Positions 27,352-35,363 of a stretch of DNA of 64,000 bases are shown one piece after another (position 1 is the stretch's first letter; every line of letters starts with the position of its first letter). The translations under genes were made by a program, and so were the position numbers. This DNA comes from Acidobacteriota bacterium (lineage in GTDB: Bacteria; Acidobacteriota; Vicinamibacteria; Vicinamibacterales; UBA2999), in contig CAUJDN010000103.1 in the NCBI GenBank assembly GCA_963169195.1, positions 1 through 64,000 of the forward strand. Reading direction: 5' to 3'. The notes under the pieces are model-generated. The model made no database searches and was not told the DNA's origin. It was given only the letters and a program-made list of their open reading frames with translations.

Positions 27352-29445
27352 TCACGCCTCCGGCTCGGCGGCCTGTCCGCGCTCGACCTTGGCCGCGGCG
27401 ATGATCTTCTGCTGCTGGTGCGACGGGACCTCGTCGTAATGCGAGTACTCCATGTGGTAGGATCCGCGGCCGCCGGTCACCGACGTGAGGTGCTGCTCGT
27501 AGGTCAGCATCTCGGCCATCGGCACCTGCGCCTTGATGACCGTCATCTGGCCGCGTGGTTCCATGCCCGAGATCCGGCCGCGGCGGCCGTTCAGGTCGCC
27601 CATGAGGTCCCCGGCGTAGTCGCTGGGCGCATAGACCTCGACGTTCATGATGGGCTCGAGCAGCGTGGGCCGGGCCTTCGACATCCCGTCCTTGAACGCC
27701 AGCCAGCCGGCGGTCTTGAATGACAGCTCGTTCGAATCCACGTCGTGGTACTGCCCGTCGGTGAGCACCACGCGGAAGTCCACGACCGGGTAGCCGGCCA
27801 GGTAGCCGCGAAGGCGCGACTCCTGGATGCCCTTTTCCACGGCGGGGATGAACTGCCGCGGGATGGCCCCGCCGAAGATCTCGTCCACGAACTCGAAGTC
27901 GCTGCCGCGCGGGAGCGGCTCCATGCGGATCTTGCAGTCGCCGAACTGGCCGTGGCCGCCGGTCTGCTTCTTGTGGCGCCCATGAGCCTCGACGCGTGCG
28001 GTGATGGTCTCCCGGTACGGGATGCGCGGCGGCTTGAGGTTGACCTCCACGCCGAAGCGGCGCTTCAGCTTCGCCACCGTGACCTCGATGTGCAGCTGGC
28101 CCTGGCCGGCCAGCAGCAACTCGTGCGTCTGCGGGTCGCGCGCGTAGCGGATGGTGCCGTCCTCCTCTTCGAGCCGGTGCATCGCGGTGCTGATCTTGTC
28201 CTCATCGCCGCGGCTCTTGGGTTCGATGGCGTAGGACAGGACGGGCTCGGGGAAGCTGATCGGCGGGAACGCGACGCCCGCGGCCTTGTCGGCCAGCGTG
28301 TCGTTGGTACGGGTGTCCTTCAGCTTGGCCACGGCGCCCAGGTCCCCCGCCTTGATCTCCGGCACGGCCACCTGGGTCTTGCCCTGCAGCACGGCCAGGT
28401 GACCCAGGCGCTCCTGTGTGCCGCGCGTGAGATTCGTGACCGTGGAGTCGGACTTGAGCGCGCCCTGGTAGACGCGGAACAGCGTGATGCGGCCGGCGAA
28501 CTGATCGGCGACGGTCTTCCACACGAACGCGGCGTACGGGGCCTTTTCGTCGGTGCCGCGCGTCACACCCTGCCCGTCGCTCACGGCCTTGAACGGGCGC
28601 TCCGCCGGTGACGGCGTCCAAGCCAGGAGGGCATCGAGCAGGGGCTGCGTGCCGACGTTCTGGAGGCCCGACGTGCACACCAGCGGGAAGATCCGCGCGT
28701 CGGCCGTGGCCTTGCGGAGGCCCGACGCCAGCTCCTCGCTGGTGAGCGTGCCGGCCTCGAAGAAGTGCTCCATGAGCCCCTCGTCGGCCTCCGCCACCAT
28801 CTCGATCAGGGCCTCCCGCGCGGCCGCGACCTCGGCTTCCATCGCGCCCGGCACGGGGCCCTCCGTGACGCGGCTGGACCCGTCGGCCGGGAACGTGAAC
28901 GCCTTCAGGCCGACGAGATCCACCACGCCCGTGAAGTGCTTTTCCTCGCCGATGGGCAGCTGGATGGGGACGATGGCGCGCCCGAGGGACTGGCGCAGCG
29001 ACTCGAGCGTGCGGTCGAGAGATGCGCGATCGCGGTCCAGGCGATTGACACACACGAGACGGGGCAGCGCCAGTTCGTCGGCGGCGTGCCAGGCCTTTTC
29101 GGTCTGCACCTCGACGCCCGCCACCGCGTCCACCACCACCAGGGCGGCATCGGCCACGTGCAGCGCCGCCCGCGTGTCGGCGAAGAAGTTCCCGAACCCG
29201 GGCGTGTCGATGAGGTTGACCTTGGTCTTGTTCCACTCGGCGTGCGCCAGGCTGGCGCCGAGCGTGTGCTTGCGGGCGATTTCCTCTTCGTCGTAATCGG
29301 TGACCGTCGTGCCATCGTCCACCAGGCCGAGCCGGTTGACCATGCCGGCCGCGAACAACAGCGCAGACACCAGCTGCGTCTTCCCGCATCCGCCGTGGCC
29401 AACCACGGCCACGTTGCGGATGCTGGCAGCGTCGTAAACCTTCAT
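27352..29445 (-). CDS. EF-G-like translation GTPase with altered GTPase motifs
   Basis: A 697-residue paralogue of EF-G with all five domains. The G domain departs from fusA at every catalytic motif: the P-loop is GHGGCGKT (16-23) instead of AHIDAGKT, switch II is DTPGF (80-84), so the catalytic histidine is Phe, and the guanine motif is NRLD (134-137). Domain IV retains KKQTGGHGQFGDCKIRMEPL. EF-G-like families of this type occur in several phyla and are often of unknown function or specialised in one of the two EF-G roles. It lies far from the str operon, behind the MacB-like genes. A TATGAT -10 box is 46 bases before the start, and GGGGAGG is at the ribosome-binding position. Confidence 0.88.
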   Translation of the reverse strand: MKVYDAASIRNVAVVGHGGCGKTQLVSALLFAAGMVNRLGLVDDGTTVTDYDEEEIARKHTLGASLAHAEWNKTKVNLIDTPGFGNFFADTRAALHVADAALVVVDAVAGVEVQTEKAWHAADELALPRLVCVNRLDRDRASLDRTLESLRQSLGRAIVPIQLPIGEEKHFTGVVDLVGLKAFTFPADGSSRVTEGPVPGAMEAEVAAAREALIEMVAEADEGLMEHFFEAGTLTSEELASGLRKATADARIFPLVCTSGLQNVGTQPLLDALLAWTPSPAERPFKAVSDGQGVTRGTDEKAPYAAFVWKTVADQFAGRITLFRVYQGALKSDSTVTNLTRGTQERLGHLAVLQGKTQVAVPEIKAGDLGAVAKLKDTRTNDTLADKAAGVAFPPISFPEPVLSYAIEPKSRGDEDKISTAMHRLEEEDGTIRYARDPQTHELLLAGQGQLHIEVTVAKLKRRFGVEVNLKPPRIPYRETITARVEAHGRHKKQTGGHGQFGDCKIRMEPLPRGSDFEFVDEIFGGAIPRQFIPAVEKGIQESRLRGYLAGYPVVDFRVVLTDGQYHDVDSNELSFKTAGWLAFKDGMSKARPTLLEPIMNVEVYAPSDYAGDLMGDLNGRRGRISGMEPRGQMTVIKAQVPMAEMLTYEQHLTSVTGGRGSYHMEYSHYDEVPSHQQQKIIAAAKVERGQAAEPEA

Positions 29446-29491
29446 AGGCGGGAAGCCTCCCCGGGCGCGTCAGACGTCCGTCACTGGGGAA

Positions 29492-29497
29492 ATCATA
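29492..29497 (-). promoter_or_regulatory. Possible -10 box for the EF-G-like gene
   Basis: TATGAT on the minus strand, 46 bases before the ATG at 29445, inside the 87-base gap behind the permease gene. No -35 hexamer stands out in the GC-rich sequence upstream. Confidence 0.3.
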
Positions 29498-29532
29498 TGC
29501 CAGGTGCGGGCGCGTGCGGGCGGGTGCGTCCC

Positions 29533-30837
29533 TTATTCGTAGCGCAGCGCCTCGATGGGGTCCATGCGCGAGGCGCGCCAGGCGGGCAGCATCCCGAAGA
29601 ACACGCCGACCGAGGCCGAGAACCCGAGGCCGAGCGCGAACGACCACCAGGGCAGGGAAACCGGGAAGCCGGACAGCAGGTTCACCAGCAGGCCGATGCC
29701 GCTGCCGAGCAGGACGCCCAGGATCCCGCCGACGCTCGTGAGGACGACGGCCTCGATCAGGAACTGCGTGAGGATTTCCAGGCGACGCGCACCGATGGCC
29801 TTCCGGACGCCGATCTCCCGCGTGCGCTCGGTCACCGAGATGGTCATGATGGCCATCACGCCGATGCCGCCCACCATCAGGGCAATCGACGAGATGACGA
29901 CCAGGGACAGCAGGACGGCCTGGGAGATCTGTTCCCAGACCTTCAGCACCGCGTCCTGGGTGACCAGATCGAAGTCATTCGGCTTGTCGAGCGTCAGCCC
30001 GTGGCGGATGCGCATGATGGCCTCGACCTCGCGCATGGCGTCCTCGCGGGTGGCGTTGTCGTGCGGCACGACGGCGATCATGACGGCCTGGCCGCCGAAG
30101 GGCCCGCTCCGCACACGCTCGTTCCCGAACTGCTTGCGGAAGGCCGTGTAGGGGATGATCGCGAAATCGTCCTGGCCCAGGCTGAACCCGCCGGCCGCCG
30201 GGCGTTTGTCCACGACGCCGATCACCGCGTAGTCGAGCGCGCCGATGCGGATGCGCTTGCCGATGGGGTCGATGCCGCGGGGCTCGAACAGGGCCTGGTA
30301 GGGCCCGTAGCCGATGACTGCCACGCGGCGGCGGCGCAGCACCTCCTGCTCGGTGAAGGTCCGCCCGGCGAACATCGTCGCGAAATTCACGTCCACGAAG
30401 CGCTCGCTGGTGCCCATGACGGCGGCCGGCCGGGTCCGCTCGCCCTCGTAGAACATCCGCTCCATCGTCGGCTGGGGCGGGCCCGCGCCGAGCCAGGTGT
30501 CCACGATGGCCACCGAGGGCGCCAGGCGGCGGATGGCCTCCCCGTCCTCGACGGTCAGGCTCGGCCGCCGGATCAACTCCAGGAACGAGGCGCCCGACGA
30601 GAAGCTGACCGCGCCAAAGCGCTGGACGAAGATGGTCTTGGGTCCCAGCGCCGCGATGGAGTCGCGGAGCGACGTGTCGAAGCCGCGGATGAGGGACGTC
30701 ATCCCCACGATCGACGTGACGCCGATCACCACGCCCAGCACCGTGAGCGCCGAGCGCATCTTGTTGGACCGCAGCGTCTCGAACGCCATCCGGGCGGTCT
30801 CGCGCAGCAGGCCGGCCTGTCGGGTGAGGGAGACCAC
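29533..30837 (-). CDS. MacB-type ABC transporter permease (second copy)
   Basis: A 434-residue permease with the MacB/FtsX layout: one N-terminal transmembrane helix (after RSNKMRSALTVLGVVIGV), a large periplasmic domain with the MacB core, then three C-terminal helices and the family end WRASRMDPIEALRYE. No ATP-binding domain is fused. The GTG at 30837 overlaps the previous stop region with two bases between; an internal ATG (30789) is an alternative start. It probably pairs with the neighbouring permease as a heterodimer. Confidence 0.85.
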   Translation of the reverse strand: MVSLTRQAGLLRETARMAFETLRSNKMRSALTVLGVVIGVTSIVGMTSLIRGFDTSLRDSIAALGPKTIFVQRFGAVSFSSGASFLELIRRPSLTVEDGEAIRRLAPSVAIVDTWLGAGPPQPTMERMFYEGERTRPAAVMGTSERFVDVNFATMFAGRTFTEQEVLRRRRVAVIGYGPYQALFEPRGIDPIGKRIRIGALDYAVIGVVDKRPAAGGFSLGQDDFAIIPYTAFRKQFGNERVRSGPFGGQAVMIAVVPHDNATREDAMREVEAIMRIRHGLTLDKPNDFDLVTQDAVLKVWEQISQAVLLSLVVISSIALMVGGIGVMAIMTISVTERTREIGVRKAIGARRLEILTQFLIEAVVLTSVGGILGVLLGSGIGLLVNLLSGFPVSLPWWSFALGLGFSASVGVFFGMLPAWRASRMDPIEALRYE

Positions 30838-30839
30838 GG

Positions 30840-32063
30840 CTACTCGCGCCTCAGCGCCTCGATGGGATCCAGCAGGGCCGCGCGCCGCGCCGGATACCAT
30901 CCGAAGAACAGGCCCACGAGGGCGGTGATGGCGACGCCGAGGGCGACCGACCATGTCTCCACGGACGCGGGCACCGGCGTCAGCGTGCCAATCGTCATCG
31001 CGAAGAGCGCGCCGAGCGCGACGCCGATGATGCCGCCGGTCAGCGAGAGCGTCACCGACTCGGTGAGCACCTGCGACATGATGTCACGCCGCTTGGCGCC
31101 CAGCGCCTTCCTCAGCCCGATCTCGCGCGTGCGCTCACTCACCACCATCAGCATGATGTTCATGATGACGATGCCGCCCACGACGAGCGAGAGGCCGACG
31201 ATGCCGACGAGCACCACGGCAATGCCGGCGGTCGCCTGCCGGAAGATGCCCAGGATCGAATCGGAGGCCAGCATCCCGAAGTTGTCCGGCTCGGCGGGCT
31301 TGAGCCGGCGTTCCACCCGGAGCGCGACGCGCGCCTCGTCCTTGGCCTGCTGCACCAGCGCGGCGTCGCGCGGGCGCACCATCAGCTGCAACGACTGCCG
31401 CGACCCGAACAGCTTCTGGTACGCCCCGAGCGGGATCACGACGAACTCGTCCAGCGAATTGCCCAGCGCCGCGCCCTTCTTGGCCGAGACCCCGACCACG
31501 CGGAAGTTCACCCCGGCGATGCGCACCGGCTTGTCGATCGGATCCGCACCGCCGAACAGCCGATCCGCCACCTGCCAGCCCAGCAGGGCGACCGGCCGCT
31601 TCCGTCGGATCTCGACCGGGCTGATCATCCGCCCGCGCTCGGCATCGAAGGTGGTGAAGTCCAGGTACTCCTCCGTGACCCCCTGCACCTGGATGGATTC
31701 GAGCTCCTCGTCCCGGTAGGCGACGCGCGTGCGCTGCTGGGCCTGCGCCATCACCGAGCTCACCGCCGTGCTGAAACGCCGGACCGCGGCCGCGTCCTCG
31801 AGCGTGACGTTCGGATTGCTGCGCTGGCGCTCGAACTCGTCCTCGTTCTGCGTGAACCCCGTCCGCTGGATCACGAACGAATCGGCGCCCAGGTCGGACA
31901 CGATCGCATCGGTGACCGCGCCGTTCACGCCGGTGATGAGCGCCACCACCGTGATGATCGACGACACGGCCACGATGTTCCCGAGCAGGGTGAGGAGCGA
32001 CCGGAGCTTGTTCGCCCAGATGGACGAGAGCGCCAGCCGCACCGATTCGAGGATCTGGGACAT
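30840..32063 (-). CDS. MacB-type ABC transporter permease (first copy)
   Basis: A 407-residue permease of the same MacB/FtsX type: TM1 near residues 20-45, periplasmic MacB core, TM2-4 in the last 150 residues with SERTREIGLRKALGAKRRDI between them, ending PARRAALLDPIEALRRE. The two permeases are clearly related but not near-identical. Located 9 bases after the HlyD-type adaptor, so same operon. These systems act as mechanotransmitters that move peptides or lipoproteins in the periplasm rather than across the inner membrane. Confidence 0.88.
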   Translation of the reverse strand: MSQILESVRLALSSIWANKLRSLLTLLGNIVAVSSIITVVALITGVNGAVTDAIVSDLGADSFVIQRTGFTQNEDEFERQRSNPNVTLEDAAAVRRFSTAVSSVMAQAQQRTRVAYRDEELESIQVQGVTEEYLDFTTFDAERGRMISPVEIRRKRPVALLGWQVADRLFGGADPIDKPVRIAGVNFRVVGVSAKKGAALGNSLDEFVVIPLGAYQKLFGSRQSLQLMVRPRDAALVQQAKDEARVALRVERRLKPAEPDNFGMLASDSILGIFRQATAGIAVVLVGIVGLSLVVGGIVIMNIMLMVVSERTREIGLRKALGAKRRDIMSQVLTESVTLSLTGGIIGVALGALFAMTIGTLTPVPASVETWSVALGVAITALVGLFFGWYPARRAALLDPIEALRRE

Positions 32064-32072
32064 GGCCCGGCC

Positions 32073-33470
32073 CTAGCCGCCCACGCGCACCCGCACCCCC
32101 GAACCGCCACCAGCCGAGGTCGAGCCCGCATCGCCGGTGTTCACGACATCGCCCTCGTACATGCCCCGCACCGACTCGAATGGCCCGGTGATCACCCGGT
32201 CGCCCTCCTGCAGGCCGGAGAGCGCCTCGAGATACCGCTCGCCGGCGATGCCCAGCGTGACCCTGGTGAAGGCGGCCTTGCCGTCGCGGATGACGAACAC
32301 GCCCTCGGTTTCCTCGCGTTTCTGGCCGGGCTCGAGCTCCGTCGTGATGGCGGCCGAGACCGGGGTGGCGGCCTGCGGCCCGAACTGCCAGCGCGGCTTC
32401 GGCGGCCGCGGCTCCGGAATGATGTTGCCCTTCTCGTCGTAGAGCAGCTCGCGGACGGTCAGCGCCTGGATGGGCACCGACAGCGCGTTGGCGCGCGTGG
32501 CCGTGGTGATCTCCGCGGTGCAGGTGAATCCCGGGCGAACCTCCGGAATCTGCCCGTCGATGGTGACGGTGACCTTGAAGTTCGTCGCGGTCCTCGCCGT
32601 GGACCCGGCGGTCGCGGTCTGCTGGATCGGGCTGTTCCCGATCTCGGTGACCTTGCCGGTGAACGTCCTGTCCGGGATGGCGTCGATCGCCACCTTGGCG
32701 GGCTGGCCCAGCTGCACGAAGGGGATGTCGGTCTCGTCCACTTCGATCTCGGCCTCGATGACGGACATGTCGGCCACCGTCAGCAGGACCGTACCGGCGT
32801 TGTTCATGGTGCCGACGACCACGTTCTCGCCCTCCTCGATGTTCCGCCGCGTGACGATGCCGTCGAAGGGGGCCTCGAAGCGGACCTGCGACAGCGAGTG
32901 GCGGCTGCTCTGCAGGCCGGCCTCCTGCTGGCGCATCTGGGTCTCGCGGTTCTTGATCTCCTGTTCCCGCGCCGCGAGGTCGCTCTCGCGCATCTCCACC
33001 TCGGCCTGGGCGCGCTCGAGGGCCTCGCGTGTCGTCAGCCCGGACTGGTTCAGCTCCTGCTGCCGCTTCAGGGCCTGCCGGGCGAGATCCAGGTTGGCGC
33101 GCGCGCTCTGGAGGGAGGCGCGCGACTGATCGAGCGCGGTCCGTGCGCCCGCGACCGCCGCTTCGTCGCGTCGCACGGCCGCCTCGGCGATGACGGCGTC
33201 GATCTGGAGGAGGAACTGGCCGGCCTTGACGCGCTCGCCCTCGTTCACCGCGAGCCGGGTCACGCGCCCCATCGACTGGGCGCTGATGTTCACGGTCTTC
33301 TGCGGCTCGATCTTGCCCGATGCCGACACGATGGCCTCGAGATCGCGACGCTGGATGGTCTCCGCCGAGACCGTGACACCCCGGTCCTGGCGCCGGCTCG
33401 CGATGAATGCCACGATGCCGCCGATCGCGATCAGCGCGAGAACCGCCCACACCCATTTCCTGCGAAGCAC
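32073..33470 (-). CDS. HlyD/MacA-type periplasmic adaptor protein
   Basis: A 465-residue membrane-fusion protein. An N-terminal anchor lies at residues 5-24. A lipoyl half-domain (IEPQKTVNISAQSMGRVTRLAVNEGERVKAGQ) is followed by a coiled-coil hairpin at about residues 95-195 with Ala/Gln/Arg heptads, the second lipoyl half (FEAPFDGIVTRRNIEEGENV), a beta-barrel and a membrane-proximal domain. The tail is rich in Gly and Ser. With the two MacB-like permeases it should form a tripartite exporter that needs an outer-membrane channel and an ATPase, neither of which is here. Confidence 0.9.
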   Translation of the reverse strand: MLRRKWVWAVLALIAIGGIVAFIASRRQDRGVTVSAETIQRRDLEAIVSASGKIEPQKTVNISAQSMGRVTRLAVNEGERVKAGQFLLQIDAVIAEAAVRRDEAAVAGARTALDQSRASLQSARANLDLARQALKRQQELNQSGLTTREALERAQAEVEMRESDLAAREQEIKNRETQMRQQEAGLQSSRHSLSQVRFEAPFDGIVTRRNIEEGENVVVGTMNNAGTVLLTVADMSVIEAEIEVDETDIPFVQLGQPAKVAIDAIPDRTFTGKVTEIGNSPIQQTATAGSTARTATNFKVTVTIDGQIPEVRPGFTCTAEITTATRANALSVPIQALTVRELLYDEKGNIIPEPRPPKPRWQFGPQAATPVSAAITTELEPGQKREETEGVFVIRDGKAAFTRVTLGIAGERYLEALSGLQEGDRVITGPFESVRGMYEGDVVNTGDAGSTSAGGGSGVRVRVGG

Positions 33471-33471
33471 G

Positions 33472-34152
33472 CTAGGACCCTCCCATCACAGCCACACCGA
33501 CCGTCACCATGACCGCCACAAGTACATAGACACTCAGCAGGCGGCCCAGGTACCGCCGCGACGGCCGACCCGTGGCCGCCGCAACGCCGAGCGCCAGCAG
33601 CCACATCCACCACAGTCCGAAGACGTCGATGGTCCCGAACAGCCGCGCCGCCACCGTGCCCTCCTCGAGCATCGGCAGGAACACCGCCAGGTTGGTCGGG
33701 CTCGTGATCGACTCCCTCAGGTAATGAAGCGGCGTCGCGACGAGTTGCTGAACGACCAGGACGACGGAGGCATGTACGCTCACCGCCAGGGCCGCCGGCC
33801 AGGGCAGGCGGCCTCCATCGGCACGGGCCAGGATCATCAGGCCGGCCGCGACCAGCAGCGTGACCGGCGGGGTCAGCAGGAGCCGCCCGCCGCTGGTTAC
33901 ATAAGTGCCGTACGGCGGCGAATTCTGTAATCTCGAGTAGTGCGCCTCGTCCACGTGGCCGCCCAGGGCCTCGACGACCCGGACGCGCTCATCGACGAGG
34001 GCCTGCCGTCCGATTCCCGTAAGGAGAAGCCCGGTCGCCAGGGTCAGCCAGATCAGGAGAAGCGCGATCCAGGCTGCCAGAGAGGTTGGGGCAGCCACGA
34101 GGGCCGCCATGGTGGAGCGGGGACGCCACAGCACGCCCGCGATGTGCCGCAT
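33472..34152 (-). CDS. YIP1-like integral membrane protein
   Basis: A 226-residue protein with about five hydrophobic segments, beginning RPRSTMAALVAAPT, a pattern seen in bacterial YIP1-domain proteins often found next to MacA/MacB genes. Its role is unknown. One base separates its stop from the adaptor start, so it is the first gene of the export operon. A TATAAG box lies upstream on the minus strand with AGGA at a loose ribosome-binding position. Confidence 0.6.
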   Translation of the reverse strand: MRHIAGVLWRPRSTMAALVAAPTSLAAWIALLLIWLTLATGLLLTGIGRQALVDERVRVVEALGGHVDEAHYSRLQNSPPYGTYVTSGGRLLLTPPVTLLVAAGLMILARADGGRLPWPAALAVSVHASVVLVVQQLVATPLHYLRESITSPTNLAVFLPMLEEGTVAARLFGTIDVFGLWWMWLLALGVAAATGRPSRRYLGRLLSVYVLVAVMVTVGVAVMGGS

Positions 34153-34180
34153 TCGAGACCAGATCCTGTTTCTGCTTATA

Positions 34181-34195
34181 CGACGCCAGGCGTCG
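34181..34195. promoter_or_regulatory. Perfect 15-bp palindrome in a divergent promoter region
   Basis: CGACGCCAGGCGTCG is a 7-bp perfect inverted repeat around a central A. It lies between the YIP1-like operon (-) and the outer-membrane barrel gene (+), just upstream of the TTGACA box of the latter and next to TATAAG of the former. This is where a dimeric repressor would bind both promoters. Confidence 0.45.
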
Positions 34196-34204
34196 GCAGG
34201 TTTC

Positions 34205-34234
34205 TTGACAGCTTTTCAAACGGCTGAATAGGAT
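34205..34234 (+). promoter_or_regulatory. Sigma-70-type promoter of the outer-membrane barrel gene
   Basis: Consensus TTGACA at 34205-34210 and TAGGAT at 34229-34234, spacer 18. Transcription would start near 34241, 55 bases before the ATG at 34296. The -10 box overlaps the more upstream in-frame ATG (34233), which argues against that start. Confidence 0.55.
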
Positions 34235-34295
34235 GGACTTCCCGACTCGCCCTGCCAGGTTCTCCGTCCATTCGATCTTTCAAAAATACTCTTTT

Positions 34296-35315
34296 ATGGC
34301 TTCAAAAACCACTGGCGGCCCCACCTGGGCCATTTTGGCTGCGGCCTGCGCCCTCGCTGGGGTGGCCCAGGCGCAGCCCCTTGGCACGCGCGCCAATGGC
34401 ATGGCTCAGGCCTTCGTGGCGGTCGCCGACGATGCGTCGTCGGTCTACTGGAACCCGGCCGGGATGGCCACCGGGGCGTACGTCAGTTTTGTCCTGGATT
34501 TCGGGGCTGGCGACAGCCTGCCGGGCGGGTCCCGCGGACCGGAGGCAGGCTCGAAGGGCAATGCCCGCCTGCTGGCCTTCACGCTGCCGCCCCTGGGCGT
34601 CAGCTATTACCGGCTTTCGCATGTGACCGCGGGACCCGATGAGGCTGCAGAACCGACGGGGCCAAGCCGAGAAGAAGGTCGGCGAAGTGTGCAGCGCCTG
34701 ACGACGTCGCACCTCGGGGTGACGCTGGCCCAGTCCTTGAATCAGTGGGTCGTGGTGGCGGGGACGGTCAAGCTGGTCCGGGGGGAGGTGTCGCGGGGCC
34801 TGGTGGGTCTGGCGGGTGTCTCGGATGCCCTGGATGCTGCGGATGGCCTGCCTCATGACGCCACCTCCCGGGCGGATGTGGACGCCGGTGCCATGCTCGC
34901 GGTGGATCGCTGGCGGGTGGGGGTTGTGGCGCGCAATCTGACGACGCCGTCGTTCGAAGGGCCGGACGGAGGCGCGTCGGTGGAGTTGGAGCGGGAGGTC
35001 CGGCTCGGCGTGGCCTGGGGCCATGGCTGGCCGGGCACGTCCCGCGTGGTCGTGTCCGCCGATGCGGACCTCACGGAGCGGTCCGCGCCCGGTGGGGACC
35101 GGCGGGACATTGCTGCGGGCGTCGAGACCTGGTGGCTCGGCCAGCGTCTGGGGGTTCGGGGCGGCGTGCGGGGCAGCACCGCGGGTGCGGCACGGCCGGT
35201 GCTGGCCACGGGCGTATCCGCGGCTTTGACGTCCGGGTTCTTCGTGGAGGCGCACGTGGCCGGCGGCGACCGGGGCGGGCGCTCGTGGAGCATTGGCGCG
35301 AGGGTCACGTTCTAG
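34296..35315 (+). CDS. Outer-membrane beta-barrel protein, FadL/PorV-like
   Basis: A 339-residue secreted protein. A signal peptide (residues 1-27, cut after VAQAQ) is followed by PLGTRANGMAQAFVAVADDASSVYWNPAGMA, the N-terminal hallmark shared by FadL/PorV and TraF-like barrel families. Alternating hydrophobic beta-strands continue to the C-terminal phenylalanine, the usual barrel insertion signal. Function may be transport of hydrophobic compounds or secretion-related; the family is broad. The start was placed by the promoter and signal peptide. It stands 48 bases upstream of pilB, but a CCGGGAC/GTCCCGG stem (35317-35337) separates them. Confidence 0.7.
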   Translation: MASKTTGGPTWAILAAACALAGVAQAQPLGTRANGMAQAFVAVADDASSVYWNPAGMATGAYVSFVLDFGAGDSLPGGSRGPEAGSKGNARLLAFTLPPLGVSYYRLSHVTAGPDEAAEPTGPSREEGRRSVQRLTTSHLGVTLAQSLNQWVVVAGTVKLVRGEVSRGLVGLAGVSDALDAADGLPHDATSRADVDAGAMLAVDRWRVGVVARNLTTPSFEGPDGGASVELEREVRLGVAWGHGWPGTSRVVVSADADLTERSAPGGDRRDIAAGVETWWLGQRLGVRGGVRGSTAGAARPVLATGVSAALTSGFFVEAHVAGGDRGGRSWSIGARVTF

Positions 35316-35316
35316 G

Positions 35317-35337
35317 CCGGGACGGTCGGAGTCCCGG
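35317..35337 (+). terminator. Hairpin between the barrel gene and pilB
   Basis: A 7-bp stem, CCGGGAC and GTCCCGG, with a 7-base loop, two bases after the barrel gene stop codon. No T-run follows, so termination is tentative. pilB starts 26 bases later without a recognisable promoter of its own. Confidence 0.35.
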
Positions 35338-35363
35338 GGCGAGGGTGCGGTTCAGAACACGTC

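Noticed and set aside
28765-31719. A 984-codon plus-strand frame opposite the EF-G-like and permease genes
   Set aside because: Antisense shadow; the minus-strand genes have complete family motifs.
34233-34295. ATG at 34233 as the start of the outer-membrane barrel gene
   Set aside because: It overlaps the predicted -10 box and puts 21 residues before a normal signal peptide.
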